Assembly: GCA_045541455.1 (NCBI GenBank)
Contig: JAZQJA010000032.1
Location: 13,547-77,546 of the forward strand
DNA from: RGIG9041 sp045541455
Lineage (GTDB): Bacteria > Bacillota > Clostridia > Oscillospirales > QAKW01
Length of the DNA: 64,000 bases
Reading direction: 5' to 3'
Shown: positions 41,093-50,939 of the stretch, piece by piece
Numbering within the stretch: position 1 is the stretch's first letter
How the letters are laid out: each line of letters begins with the position of its first letter
Position numbers and translations under genes: made by a program
The notes under the pieces: generated by a model
Database searches by the model: none
What the model was told of the DNA's origin: nothing
What the model saw: only the letters and a program-made list of their open reading frames with translations

Positions 41093-42532
41093 CTAAAACT
41101 TTTTCCAGGCGTGGCGGCTAAACAGCATAAGCATAGGGAATAACTCAAGCCTGCCCGCCAGCATATCGAATATCAAAACCAGTTTCGCGCCTGCCGAAAA
41201 AGTCGAAAAGTTTCCTGCGGGCCCTACAATTTCAAGGCCGGGACCGATATTATTAAAGGTTGCAGCAACCGATGTAAAAGTTGTCACAAGGTCTTTACCG
41301 TCAAACGACACCAGAAATATTGACAATGCAAATATTAAAACATAGGTCACAAAAAACACATTGGTTGTACGTACAACTTCGTGAGGGATTTGTTTACCGT
41401 TTAGTGTGATTTTTTTAACACTGCCGGGATGGATATACCCGTGCAATTCTTTAGCTACCGTTTTAACAAGAATAATAAGCCGTGAAACTTTCATACCGCC
41501 GCCCGTAGAGCCGGCACACGCGCCTATAAACATAAGAATAACAAGTACTGTTTTTGATACCTGTGGCCATAAATTAAAGTCAGTCGTTGAAAAACCGGTG
41601 GTTGTGATTATCGAACCAACTTGAAATGCCGATTGTTGAAGGGCTATACCAATACTGCCGAAAATTTCACGAATGTCAACAGTAATAATGGCAATTGCCG
41701 CCGCTATAATGACAAAATAGGTAAGCACCTCTTCATTTTTAAAGGCGCGCTTAAAACGTTTGCAGATAAGTAGAAAATAGAAATTAAAATTAATGCCAAA
41801 CAACAACATAAATATTGTTACAACTACTTGGTTATACATAGAATAACCGGCAAGGCTTGTATTTTTAACTCCAAAGCCGCCGGTGCCTGCCGTGCCGAAA
41901 GCCGTGGTAACGGCATCAAATAACGGCATTTTTCCAATTAGTAAAAATACAATTTGCAAAAGTGTTAGTACAATATATATCGAGTAAAGAATTTTGGCAT
42001 TGGTTTTAACCTTGGGCGCAAATTTGTCAACCGAGGGACCAGGGCTTTCTGCTTTCATAAGGTTCATGTGGTTGCCGCTGCTCATCGGCAAAACGGTAAG
42101 TATAAACACAAGCACGCCCATACCGCCAATCCAGTGGGTAAAACTGCGCCAAAACAGCATACTTTTGGGCAAAACTTCAACATCGGTTAAAATGCTGGCA
42201 CCGGTCGTTGTAAAACCGGACACCGTTTCAAACAGTGCGTCGATAGGGTCCCGTATTGCACCGCTTATAATAAACGGCAAAGCACCGATAATACTTAAAG
42301 CAAGCCAACTAAGCGCCACTATTACAAATCCCTCTTTGGCGTGTAGTTCGGCGCGTTTGGGTCGGGTCAGTTTAAACGGAAAACCAATAATAACGCAAAG
42401 CGCAATACAAATCAGAAAAGCAATACCGCAGCTCTCACCGTAAATTAAAGAAACAGCAAGAGGCAACAGCATAAGCAGTCCCTCACAGCATAAAATATAC
42501 CGCAATATATATGCAATCATTCGGTAGTTCAT
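41093..42532 (-). CDS. trkH: Trk/Ktr potassium uptake channel subunit
   Basis: A 479-residue membrane protein with four M1-P-M2 repeats. Selectivity-filter-like segments are recognisable (TTTGAS, GTAGTGGFG, TTTGFSTT, NNIGPG). It forms the K+-conducting pore, gated by the RCK protein encoded just upstream. The 11-bp gap to trkA indicates one operon. Drives potassium homeostasis and osmotic adaptation. Confidence 0.95.
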   Translation of the reverse strand: MNYRMIAYILRYILCCEGLLMLLPLAVSLIYGESCGIAFLICIALCVIIGFPFKLTRPKRAELHAKEGFVIVALSWLALSIIGALPFIISGAIRDPIDALFETVSGFTTTGASILTDVEVLPKSMLFWRSFTHWIGGMGVLVFILTVLPMSSGNHMNLMKAESPGPSVDKFAPKVKTNAKILYSIYIVLTLLQIVFLLIGKMPLFDAVTTAFGTAGTGGFGVKNTSLAGYSMYNQVVVTIFMLLFGINFNFYFLLICKRFKRAFKNEEVLTYFVIIAAAIAIITVDIREIFGSIGIALQQSAFQVGSIITTTGFSTTDFNLWPQVSKTVLVILMFIGACAGSTGGGMKVSRLIILVKTVAKELHGYIHPGSVKKITLNGKQIPHEVVRTTNVFFVTYVLIFALSIFLVSFDGKDLVTTFTSVAATFNNIGPGLEIVGPAGNFSTFSAGAKLVLIFDMLAGRLELFPMLMLFSRHAWKKF

Positions 42533-42543
42533 AGTTTTCAGCC

Positions 42544-43902
42544 TCAGTCATCAATAATATCCGAAATATCGTCAAGTCCTTTTTCCAGTGTCACAACAAT
42601 TACCGAGTCACCTTTTTCAATGCTGTCGTTACCGCCGGGGATTATAATTTTGTCGTTACGGCAAATACAGCAGATAAGCAGATTTTGTTTAAGGTTTAAA
42701 CTCATAATAGGTTTTGATGTAACGGGCGAGTCTTCGTTTACTGCAAACTCAATTGCCTCAACTGTGTTGTCAAGTAGACGGTAAAGCGTTGAAACGTTGT
42801 TGCCTGCCGAGTTTTTCAGTGCACGGACATATTGCATAATATAGTCAGCGGTGAGATACTTGGGATAAATAACACTGCCTATATCCAACTCCTTTATAAT
42901 ATTGTCAAAGTCTAAACGGTTGACCTTGGAAACAAGTTTTGCATTTGAAATATCTTTTGCAAACATAGACAGGAAAATGTTTTCCTCGTCAATGTGTGTA
43001 TTGGCAACAAAAGCACCGGCAGACTCAAGCCCTTCATCAAGCAATAATTTTTTGTCGGTGTCGTCACCGTGTATAACGGTAACTTCGGGTAAAAGTTCGT
43101 GCAGTCTTTCACACCGCTCGATGTTGCTGTCAATTATTTTAACGTCAACACCAGACTTTATCAATTTTTTGGAAAGGTAGTAGGCAATGGTGTCGCCGCC
43201 CACAATCATGGCGCTTTTTACCGGCTTGTGTTTTAGCGACAGTTTTGACAGAATGTTGCGCACTTTGCCGCCTTCCGCCACAAAAGAAACAGTGTCGCCC
43301 GCTTTGATAAGTGTACTACCAAACGGTATAATAACCTGTGTGCCGCGTTCAATTGCACACACAAGCATTTCAGCACCCGTCTTTGAATATATTTCGCGTA
43401 TTTCGGCGTTTGCAAGCGGTGAACTTTCTGTAATTTTTATTTTAACTAATTTCACTTTACCTTTTGCAAATGAGTCAATGTTTTCTGCTGATGGGTATTT
43501 TAAAATATGTGCAATTTCCGATGCTGTTTCAAGTTCGGGATTAATTGTGCGAGTAATACCCAGGCTCTTTTTAATAAAGTCTGTTTCGCCGCTGTAAATA
43601 GGGCTTCTTACTCTTGCTATAGTATGGCATTTGCTTGCTTTTTTTGCCATAACACAACAAAGCAGATTAATCTCGTCCGATTCGGTAACCGCAATCAAAA
43701 TATCTGCATTTTCAATTCCCGCTTCTTCTAAAACAGTAATGCTTACGCCGTTGCCGCATACACCCATTATATCAAAGCGCTCGGTAAGTGTTGCAATTTT
43801 ATTTTCGTCTTTGTCAATTACGGTAATATCGTGTTCCTCACCTGACAACTGTCCTGCAAGGGTAGTACCGACCTGACCGCAACCAATAATAATTATGTTC
43901 AT
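42544..43902 (-). CDS. trkA: Trk potassium transport regulator
   Basis: A 452-residue cytoplasmic protein with two tandem RCK units. Each has a Rossmann RCK_N domain (first: IIGCGQVGTTLA at 4-15; second: IVGGDTIAYYLS near 235) followed by an RCK_C domain. It binds NAD(H) or ATP and gates TrkH. In Bacillota RCK_C domains are often c-di-AMP targets; that is family knowledge, not seen here. First gene of the trkA-trkH operon. Confidence 0.95.
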   Translation of the reverse strand: MNIIIIGCGQVGTTLAGQLSGEEHDITVIDKDENKIATLTERFDIMGVCGNGVSITVLEEAGIENADILIAVTESDEINLLCCVMAKKASKCHTIARVRSPIYSGETDFIKKSLGITRTINPELETASEIAHILKYPSAENIDSFAKGKVKLVKIKITESSPLANAEIREIYSKTGAEMLVCAIERGTQVIIPFGSTLIKAGDTVSFVAEGGKVRNILSKLSLKHKPVKSAMIVGGDTIAYYLSKKLIKSGVDVKIIDSNIERCERLHELLPEVTVIHGDDTDKKLLLDEGLESAGAFVANTHIDEENIFLSMFAKDISNAKLVSKVNRLDFDNIIKELDIGSVIYPKYLTADYIMQYVRALKNSAGNNVSTLYRLLDNTVEAIEFAVNEDSPVTSKPIMSLNLKQNLLICCICRNDKIIIPGGNDSIEKGDSVIVVTLEKGLDDISDIIDD

Positions 43903-43986
43903 AATTTTACCACTCTATTAAAGTTATTTGTATAAGTATATCACATTAAATTTATACTAGCAATGATATTTTATTAAAAAATAGTC

Positions 43987-44016
43987 TTTACATCAGTGTG
44001 TGTTTTAGTATAGAAT
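43987..44016 (+). promoter_or_regulatory. promoter of the YerB-nitroreductase operon
   Basis: TTTACA (43987-43992) and TAGAAT (44011-44016) are 18 bp apart, about 24 bp before the lipoprotein ATG. Confidence 0.5.
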
Positions 44017-44039
44017 AAAAGAAAAAGGCGGAAAAATCT

Positions 44040-45095
44040 ATGCGAAAACTCAAACTCATATCAGCGTGGCTATTAATTGTTGTGTTGCTTTGCGGCTGTG
44101 CAAAAACAAACCCACCTGCTCAAACCCCTACAGACGAACAGCAAAACGATAATTCTCAGCAACAACCTCAAACACCAACCGGCGTTAAAAATCCGCTTAC
44201 CGGCGAATATTCGCTTACTGACGAAACACAATTGTCATTAAGGCCTGTTGCAGTGTCTGTAAATAACCAACTTACAGCGCGTAAATGCCAGTCCGGCCTT
44301 AATGATGCCGATATAATATATGAAACTTACGTTGAGGGTGGCCTTACCAGAATACTTGCTTTATATAAAGATATTTCCAAAGTAGGTGAAATTGGTTCAA
44401 TCCGTTCAGCACGTTACGATTTTGTTGATTTGTGCCTCGGACACGATGCGACTTATATTCATGCGGGAATTGACCCCACATATTGTCAGCCGTATATAAA
44501 AGAAATGAATGTAGACAGCGCAAACCTGCTTTATGGTTCACTTTATAGTTATGCTTACCGTATTGAAAACGGGCTTGTGTTTGAACACACACTGTACTCA
44601 ACAGGCGAAAACCTAAATAAAATGTTAAAGGATAAAGGCTGGCGTACAACTGTAAAAGACGATTACAAAGGTGACTGGCAAGCTTTTAATAACGAAACTA
44701 AAAAACTTACAGGTGGTACTGCTACAAGCATCACTGCAAAGTTTTCGGGTGATTTTATAACCACATTTAAGTATGATGCGCAAAAAGATGTGTATATAAA
44801 TGGTGAGCGTAAGGACTGGCATACAGGAAATGACGTTGCAGTTAAAAATGTTGTTGTGCTGTTTACAAGTCTTAAGATGTTCGGTGACGGTTATAGGGTA
44901 AAAGTAGGTCTTACAGGCGGTGAGGGTTATTATTTCTCAAACGGCACTTACCAGAAAATCAAATGGACCAAGGGCGGCGCATACGACAGTATGAAGTTTA
45001 CCGACGAAAACGGAAACCCGCTTAATTACAATCCGGGAAATTCGTGGGTTTGTATGGTAAGCAACGATATGCGCGGTGCTTTTAAATACGAATAG
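44040..45095 (+). CDS. DUF3048 (YerB-like) lipoprotein
   Basis: A 351-residue lipoprotein. The signal peptide ends in a lipobox LLCGC with Cys20 as the lipidation site, then a Pro/Gln/Thr-rich tether (about 22-50) and the DUF3048 domain, with RPVAVSVNN, the YETYVEGGLTRILAL strand and IGSIRSARYDFVDL. The function of the YerB family is not established; it is surface-exposed and anchored on the outside of the membrane. The nitroreductase gene follows 10 bp downstream. Confidence 0.88.
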   Translation: MRKLKLISAWLLIVVLLCGCAKTNPPAQTPTDEQQNDNSQQQPQTPTGVKNPLTGEYSLTDETQLSLRPVAVSVNNQLTARKCQSGLNDADIIYETYVEGGLTRILALYKDISKVGEIGSIRSARYDFVDLCLGHDATYIHAGIDPTYCQPYIKEMNVDSANLLYGSLYSYAYRIENGLVFEHTLYSTGENLNKMLKDKGWRTTVKDDYKGDWQAFNNETKKLTGGTATSITAKFSGDFITTFKYDAQKDVYINGERKDWHTGNDVAVKNVVVLFTSLKMFGDGYRVKVGLTGGEGYYFSNGTYQKIKWTKGGAYDSMKFTDENGNPLNYNPGNSWVCMVSNDMRGAFKYE

Positions 45096-45105
45096 AGGTA
45101 CTTTT

Positions 45106-45615
45106 ATGGATTTTAATAAAGTTTTACAGTCGCGCTATTCAGTGCGTAGTTTTGCGTCAACCCCGGTTGAGCAACAAAAGATAGATAATATTTTAAATGC
45201 ATTTAAATCGGCTCCTACTGCTATGAATATGCAGCCGGTGCGTGTATATGTTGTAAATAATCCCGATACTGTTAAAAAAATGACCAAAGCAACCCCGTGC
45301 GTATACGGTGCACCGCTTATTTTTGCAATATGCCACGATGATGATAAGTGTTGTGTTCAGCAAAGCGGAAGACGGCTGGGCGAAATGGACGCGTCAATTG
45401 CTGCGACATATATTATGCTTGCCGCTGCAAACGAAGGGCTTGGCTCTTGCTGGGTTTGTAGGTTTGACGCTGATGTTACAAAACAGGTGCTGGGGATAGA
45501 GGATAACAAGATAGTACAATGTCTTATGATAGTCGGCTACCCCGAAAAAGACAGCGCGCCGTCGGATAGACATTTTAAACGCCTTGACCTTAGTGAAAGC
45601 GTAATATATAAATAA
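45106..45615 (+). CDS. nitroreductase family protein
   Basis: A 169-residue FMN-dependent oxidoreductase. The start pattern (SRYSVRSFAS) and FMN-binding residues, the APTAMNMQPVRV segment and the GLGSCWV loop are typical of the family. It uses NAD(P)H to reduce nitro groups, quinones or flavins. ATG 45106 is chosen with GAGGTA upstream; an in-frame extension would overlap the lipoprotein gene. Substrate unknown. Confidence 0.9.
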   Translation: MDFNKVLQSRYSVRSFASTPVEQQKIDNILNAFKSAPTAMNMQPVRVYVVNNPDTVKKMTKATPCVYGAPLIFAICHDDDKCCVQQSGRRLGEMDASIAATYIMLAAANEGLGSCWVCRFDADVTKQVLGIEDNKIVQCLMIVGYPEKDSAPSDRHFKRLDLSESVIYK

Positions 45616-45618
45616 AAT

Positions 45619-45650
45619 AAAAAACATCGCATTTAAATGCGATGTTTTTT
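45619..45650. terminator. 32-nt perfect palindrome, bidirectional terminator
   Basis: Arms AAAAAACATCGCAT / ATGCGATGTTTTTT around TTAA lie between the convergent nitroreductase and M23 peptidase genes. Confidence 0.85.
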
Positions 45651-45669
45651 ATTTTATGGTTTTTTAGTT

Positions 45670-47337
45670 TTAACCGATATATCTCATGGCATTAACAGCT
45701 GTTCCGTTAATTCTTAATTCAAAGTGAAGGTGCGGTCCGCTTGAATTACCGGTCGAACCAATTCTACCAATCTGCTGACCCTGGTAAACGGTATCACCTA
45801 CAGAAACATTAATAGAACTTAAATGTGCGTACCATGTTGCATATCCGTTTGCGTGGCTTATTTTAATAACTTTGCCGTAGCCGCCTGACCAGCCTGCAAA
45901 AATTACAGTACCCGATGCCGATGCGAAAACAGGTTTTCCGTAAGCACCACTCATTGTAAGGTCAGTGCCTTTGTGTCCTGCGTAACCGCCATAGCCACAC
46001 GATACATAACCGCCGTTTATGGGACGTATAAATGTGCCGGTACCGGCGAGAGGCGATGTACTAAGCGGAAGCGCTTTTGTGCCCACATAAATCTCTTTAG
46101 TAACGGGCTCTCTTGTCACGGTTTCTGAAATAATGTTCTTTTCAACCTGTGAGCCGTCAATATAGGTAACCTCTGCTACAATGTCTTTTTTGCCGACCCT
46201 GCCCGCAGTTTTAACCTTTGTCTGTGTTTTATACATTGAACTGTCTTGAATTTTTACAGTGTCGTAAGCAATATCTTCAGTATATGAAATTGTTTTTACA
46301 ATTTTAATGCCAAGATAAACCTCAGGCTGAGAAATATTGAGCTTTCTGCCTGGAACAAGGCGTCTTTCATCAAGCTCGGGGTTGAGCGCATAAAGCTGCG
46401 CTTTTGAAAGGCCTGTTGCCTTTGCTATATCAGAAAGATAATCATCTTCTTGAATTGTGTAGTACATAGGGTTTGTTGAACTTGAAAATTTAGCGCGTAT
46501 ATCGTCTTCACTCAAAAAGTAAGACGGTGCAAAGATGCCTTTTTTAATTTCAACATCAGCAACAAATTCAACACTTTCATTTTCAGCACCCGTCTGGTAG
46601 GGGGCTTTTAGTTCGCCCAGAACATTGGTTATTTCTTCTTTGGTCTCAGTTGCTGCAACAAGTTTGCCGTCAACATATAAACCGTAATGCTGGCCGATTT
46701 CTTCACAGACGATTGAATATACATCTTTATAAATATCTTCGTTTTCAAGCTTGGATTTATTTACAATGGCAAATGAATATTCAGGAGATGACGCCATAAC
46801 ATAATTCTCGCCGATTGATTTTCCAAGGTCAGTTTCCACCTCAGAAACAACGCTTGAAAATGCCGCTTCATCCTCAACATAACCAATTGTTTCACCGTTG
46901 ACGGTAACTTTAAGTGCAAGCGCATAAAAATTAGTCGAAAAAATAATTGCAACAACTGCCACAACAGATGCGGCCGATGCCCAGTACGAAAAATCACGCA
47001 CAATGCTTTTTGGTACAAGCATTAAAAGCTTTATTATTTTTACTGAGTAATATTTTGTATAATGTATTACAAACTCGCCTGTTTTATAAGTGAAAATAAT
47101 TGCGGATTTAATTGTGTTTACAATAAATTTAATTACCGCAATTACTGTGTTTTCAACTGCAAGGCCTACATTATATATGAATTTAATAACGCTTTCGCCA
47201 ATATGTGCAATTCCGTGTGCAAGCCCTTTAAACGAAAAGTTTTTTGCAGCGTGTCCCAATTTGAAACAACCGCGCAACACTGCTTTTATCGGGGCTAGCA
47301 TTATATTTTTAAGTTTTGCAAAAAAATCTTTTTTCAT
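45670..47337 (-). CDS. M23 peptidase with LysM and G5 domains
   Basis: A 555-residue envelope hydrolase. A basic, repetitive helical N-terminus (1-110) precedes a transmembrane helix (about 125-150). A YkwD-like spacer region follows, then LysM (about 290-335, YTIQEDDYLSDIAKATGLS), G5 (about 340-415) and the M23 domain with HKGTDL and HLHFEL metal motifs. It probably cuts peptide crosslinks in peptidoglycan during growth. ATG 47337 has CGGAGTG upstream. It has its own -10-like box (47357-47362). Confidence 0.92.
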   Translation of the reverse strand: MKKDFFAKLKNIMLAPIKAVLRGCFKLGHAAKNFSFKGLAHGIAHIGESVIKFIYNVGLAVENTVIAVIKFIVNTIKSAIIFTYKTGEFVIHYTKYYSVKIIKLLMLVPKSIVRDFSYWASAASVVAVVAIIFSTNFYALALKVTVNGETIGYVEDEAAFSSVVSEVETDLGKSIGENYVMASSPEYSFAIVNKSKLENEDIYKDVYSIVCEEIGQHYGLYVDGKLVAATETKEEITNVLGELKAPYQTGAENESVEFVADVEIKKGIFAPSYFLSEDDIRAKFSSSTNPMYYTIQEDDYLSDIAKATGLSKAQLYALNPELDERRLVPGRKLNISQPEVYLGIKIVKTISYTEDIAYDTVKIQDSSMYKTQTKVKTAGRVGKKDIVAEVTYIDGSQVEKNIISETVTREPVTKEIYVGTKALPLSTSPLAGTGTFIRPINGGYVSCGYGGYAGHKGTDLTMSGAYGKPVFASASGTVIFAGWSGGYGKVIKISHANGYATWYAHLSSINVSVGDTVYQGQQIGRIGSTGNSSGPHLHFELRINGTAVNAMRYIG

Positions 47338-47517
47338 CAAAACACTCCGTAACAAAATTATATCAAAAAATTACAATTTAGTAACAACTATTGATATGAT
47401 ACAATACTTTTGTAAGAAAATCAAGCCTTTTTTGTAATTTTTAAAAACTAATTTCTAAATACCGCGTTATAATACTAATATATACATAGAATAGGTAAAT
47501 ATTACAAATCGGTAACA

Positions 47518-47552
47518 AAAAAGCACTTAGGTTTATACCCTAAGTGCTTTTT
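47518..47552 (-). terminator. terminator after the PrsA-like gene
   Basis: Arms AAAAAGCACTTAGG / CCTAAGTGCTTTTT with a short loop and a T run on the minus strand, 1 bp from the stop at 47554. Confidence 0.85.
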
Positions 47553-47553
47553 A

Positions 47554-48669
47554 TTATTCTTCGTCTTCAATATTAAGTTGGTCTTTAATCTCGTCAATTG
47601 AGGGATATTGCGATTGTGACTCAGACTCTGTATCAAGAGTTTTGATATTAACAACAGACAGTTTTTCAAGCAGAGAATCGTTGTATTTAACACCTATGCG
47701 CTCTTTTAAATCGTCAAGCAGGTCTGCCGATTCTTCACTCATCATATTTTCAATAAGTGTTACTAAAGTGTCTTTGTCAATTTCACCATCGGTAAACGAG
47801 TATCTTTGCATAATATGAAAGCCGAGGTTTGTTTGGACAAGTCTGATTTCGCCGATTTCCATATCAAATGCTGCATTATGAAACATACGGGTGTACGATG
47901 TGTCATCTTTTGAAAAGATATACCCGTCGGGGCTTGTTGTCATACCGGGGTCTTCGCCGTACTCGTCAATAAGTTTATCAAAGTCCTCGCCGTTTAGCGC
48001 CTTTTTATAAATATTATCAGCTTTATCGGCTATTTTTTGCTGTTCAGGTTTTGAAAGGTCATTGTCTGCGTCATCTTTAGTTGACAAGAAAATATGTTTA
48101 ACTTTTGTATAATACTCATCGTAATACAACTTTAAATCTTGTTGTGACACAGGGTTTTCCTTGCTGTCAGGACCAAAATAGTGCATAATTACAGCCGTCT
48201 TTTTTGCTTCGTTATAATATTGCTCTTTAAGATCATCGTATGTATATCCCTGCAAAGCAAGACTTTGTTCAAGCTTTTCTTTACTGCCTGCCTGAGAAAC
48301 ATATTCATTCATTGTGTTTTCAATTTTATCTGTTACATCTTTATCAAGTTGTAACCCTAATTCGTCAAAATGTATTGAGTAAAGAGTGTAAGAAATAATA
48401 TAACTTTGAACCATCGAGTCAAGATATTGTTGTACTGTCGCCGAATACGACTCGTCAATAAACTGTGTCCATATCTCATCAGTTTCCTCAAGGTCGTTAC
48501 TTGTGAAAAATTGTGATTTTATACTTACAGCCGTTGCCTCATACTTTTCGGCACTGATTTTTTTGTCACCTATTGTAAGGGCATATTTATTAGAAGAACA
48601 GGCAGAAGCACCGGTGAGTATAATCACCGCGGCGCACAGTGCACTTAAAACTTTTATGAATCTATTCAT
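47554..48669 (-). CDS. PrsA/SurA-like peptidyl-prolyl isomerase lipoprotein
   Basis: A 371-residue lipoprotein. Signal peptide with lipobox GASAC (Cys24), a helical chaperone N-domain (about 35-165) and a parvulin-like rotamase domain (about 180-290: VKHIFLSTKDDA, LVQTNLGFHIMQ), then a helical C-domain. It helps fold proteins as they leave the Sec translocon. It is transcribed alone, with a terminator just downstream. Confidence 0.9.
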   Translation of the reverse strand: MNRFIKVLSALCAAVIILTGASACSSNKYALTIGDKKISAEKYEATAVSIKSQFFTSNDLEETDEIWTQFIDESYSATVQQYLDSMVQSYIISYTLYSIHFDELGLQLDKDVTDKIENTMNEYVSQAGSKEKLEQSLALQGYTYDDLKEQYYNEAKKTAVIMHYFGPDSKENPVSQQDLKLYYDEYYTKVKHIFLSTKDDADNDLSKPEQQKIADKADNIYKKALNGEDFDKLIDEYGEDPGMTTSPDGYIFSKDDTSYTRMFHNAAFDMEIGEIRLVQTNLGFHIMQRYSFTDGEIDKDTLVTLIENMMSEESADLLDDLKERIGVKYNDSLLEKLSVVNIKTLDTESESQSQYPSIDEIKDQLNIEDEE

Positions 48670-48723
48670 ATTTATATTTCCTCCGCATTTTAAACTTGGA
48701 TATTAAATTGTATATAATATAAT

Positions 48724-48748
48724 CATTTATGATTTAGCATTTATGATT
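48724..48748. repeat. 11-bp direct repeat upstream of the RlmD-like gene
   Basis: CATTTATGATT occurs at 48724-48734 and 48738-48748. It is embedded in an AT-rich imperfect inverted repeat (ATAATCAT / ATGATTAT) between the divergent PrsA-like and RlmD-like genes. Confidence 0.4.
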
Positions 48749-48845
48749 ATTATATCGTTATACGTGCAGTTTGTCTATAACCAAAATGTTAAAAATGTAT
48801 AAAAAACGATTTACCTTGTAAGAGTTTTATGTTATATTTATTAAT

Positions 48846-50168
48846 ATGAAAAAGAATGATGAATTACAAGTGTATATAGAAGGCTACAGTTCTGAGGGGT
48901 ATGGCGTTGCAAAACCCGACGGTTTTGTGCTGTTTATTCCAAACACCATAAAAGGTGAAACAGTTATAGCGCATGTTACAAAGGTAAACAAGCATTTTGG
49001 TTACGCTTTTGTAAAAGAGGTTGTTACCCCATCCCCTTGCCGTAAAACTCCCGATTGTCTTGCTTTTAAAAAATGCGGCGGCTGTGCGCTGTGGCATATC
49101 GACTACAGCGAGGAGATGGAGTTTAAACGGCAAAAGGTTATGCAAAACCTAAAAAAAGCGGGTATTGATTTTAATGTGCCCGATATTTTGTCGCCGTCGG
49201 CTAAAACAGGTTACCGCAATAAAGCGCAGTATCCCGTGCGCGAACAAAACGGGCAGGTGTGTGTCGGCTTTTACCGTGCTAATTCACATACCGTAATACA
49301 AAGCCAATGCCTTATCCAACCCTCCGTTTTTGATGAAATAGCAAACGCTGTAAAACGCTTTATGATTCAAAAAAATATATCTGCATATAACGAGCAAACG
49401 CTGTCAGGTACCGTTAGGCATATCTATCTTCGTCGTGGCGACGGCATTATGCTCTGCCTTGTCGTGAATGGTGAAATGCCTTATAAAACCGAATTTGCGC
49501 AAACACTTTCGGTACAATTTAAAGAAATTAATACTATATGTATAAATTATAACAGTAAAAATACAAATGTAATTTTGGGTGATAAATACGAAAATCTGTT
49601 AGGTGACGGTTGTATTACAGACACATTGCTTGGCAAACGGTTTAAAATTTCGCCGTCGGCATTTTATCAGGTAAACCACGATGGGTGCGAGTGCCTTTAT
49701 TCTGTTGTCAAACAATTTGCAGCAGTTAAAAAAGACGAGCGGGTGCTTGATTTGTATTGTGGCATTGGTACGATAGGTCTTTGCGTGGCGGACAACGCGC
49801 GTGAACTGGTCGGCGTGGAGATAGTAGAGGCTGCGGTGGCGGATGCCAAAGCAAACGCAAAGGCAAACGGCATTCAAAATGCACATTTTTATGCCGATGA
49901 TGCAGGCAATATTGCAAAAGTTGCAACGGGCAACTTTGATGTTATTATAGTCGACCCGCCCAGAAAAGGCTGTGACAAAAAAACACTTGACTTTATAATT
50001 GACAAAAAGCCTGCGCGCCTTGTTTATGTTTCGTGCGACAGCGCGACACTTGCGCGGGATTTAAAAATACTGACAGAGGGCGGTTTTAAACTTATGGAAG
50101 TCCAGCCCGTTGATATGTTTCCAAAAACAAGCCATATTGAAACGGTAGTCTTGCTTTGTAAAATATGA
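48846..50168 (+). CDS. 23S rRNA (uracil-C5)-methyltransferase, RlmD/RumA type
   Basis: A 440-residue class I methyltransferase. An N-terminal TRAM domain (about 1-58) is followed by a cysteine cluster CRKTPDCLAFKKCGGC (iron-sulfur site of RlmD), the central domain, and the SAM domain with DLYCGIGTIGL. The catalytic Cys lies in VYVSCDS near 395 and the general base region is PRKGCD. It methylates a uridine in 23S rRNA. Its stop overlaps the birA start (ATGA). Confidence 0.93.
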   Translation: MKKNDELQVYIEGYSSEGYGVAKPDGFVLFIPNTIKGETVIAHVTKVNKHFGYAFVKEVVTPSPCRKTPDCLAFKKCGGCALWHIDYSEEMEFKRQKVMQNLKKAGIDFNVPDILSPSAKTGYRNKAQYPVREQNGQVCVGFYRANSHTVIQSQCLIQPSVFDEIANAVKRFMIQKNISAYNEQTLSGTVRHIYLRRGDGIMLCLVVNGEMPYKTEFAQTLSVQFKEINTICINYNSKNTNVILGDKYENLLGDGCITDTLLGKRFKISPSAFYQVNHDGCECLYSVVKQFAAVKKDERVLDLYCGIGTIGLCVADNARELVGVEIVEAAVADAKANAKANGIQNAHFYADDAGNIAKVATGNFDVIIVDPPRKGCDKKTLDFIIDKKPARLVYVSCDSATLARDLKILTEGGFKLMEVQPVDMFPKTSHIETVVLLCKI

Positions 50169-50911
50169 TAAAGTCTATAAAAACCAATTTAATAACCAAA
50201 ATGCCGGTTTTCTTTTATGAAACAACCGATTCTACCAACCTGCGCGCAAGGGAGTATCTTAAAACGGGCAAAAAAACGCCCGCACTGTTTATTGCAAATA
50301 GCCAAAGTGCAGGCAGGGGCAGACTTGGTAAAAGTTTTTACTCACCAAAGGACACGGGCATTTATATGACCTATGCCTTTTCGCCTGAGATTGCGCTTGA
50401 CAGCGCGGTGTCGGTAACTACTGTGGCGTCTGTTGCGGTAATGCGCGCAATTGAGCGTGTGTGTGGTAAAAAAACTATGATAAAATGGGTAAACGACCTT
50501 TATCTTGACGGCAAAAAAGTATGCGGTATTCTTGCCGAAGCAGTAACAGACGGTGCCGTTTTAAAGCACATTATTATCGGTGTCGGTATTAACCTTACAA
50601 CCGCTGTTTTTCCTGACGATATAAAAGATACGGCGGGCAGTATAGGAAGTAACGATAAAGCACGGCTTATAGGTGAAATTGCAAATGAGTTTGCAATTTC
50701 AGATTTTTTTAATTTTGACAGATATATTGACGAGTATAAATCTCGGTCAATGGTTTTGCTAAAAGAGATAACATATATTGAAAACGGTAAGTGTATTGAC
50801 GCCGTGGCTGTAGATATAGACTCTGCTGGCGGACTTGTCGTGCGCCATTGTGATGGCAGTTTAAAAACACTGCGTTCGGGTGAAATAAGCATAAAAATGA
50901 GGCAAACCTAA
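50165..50911 (+). CDS. birA: biotin--[acetyl-CoA-carboxylase] ligase, monofunctional
   Basis: A 248-residue biotin protein ligase. It has the substrate signature GRGRLGKSF (about 55) and KWVNDLY (about 107) and the C-terminal SH3-like domain (about 200-248). There is no N-terminal HTH, so it only attaches biotin to carrier proteins and does not repress biotin genes. It is coupled to the RlmD-like gene by a four-base overlap. Confidence 0.93.
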   Translation: MIKSIKTNLITKMPVFFYETTDSTNLRAREYLKTGKKTPALFIANSQSAGRGRLGKSFYSPKDTGIYMTYAFSPEIALDSAVSVTTVASVAVMRAIERVCGKKTMIKWVNDLYLDGKKVCGILAEAVTDGAVLKHIIIGVGINLTTAVFPDDIKDTAGSIGSNDKARLIGEIANEFAISDFFNFDRYIDEYKSRSMVLLKEITYIENGKCIDAVAVDIDSAGGLVVRHCDGSLKTLRSGEISIKMRQT

Positions 50912-50926
50912 GTTTGCCTCATTTTT
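50893..50926. terminator. bidirectional terminator
   Basis: Perfect 15-bp arms (AAAAATGAGGCAAAC and complement) around CTAA overlap the birA stop and lie before the end of the convergent DUF4091 gene. Confidence 0.85.
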
Positions 50927-50939
50927 TATATTGTGATTT

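Noticed and set aside
43187..43597. 136-codon frame antisense to trkA
   Set aside because: No ribosome site, and the opposite strand encodes intact RCK domains.
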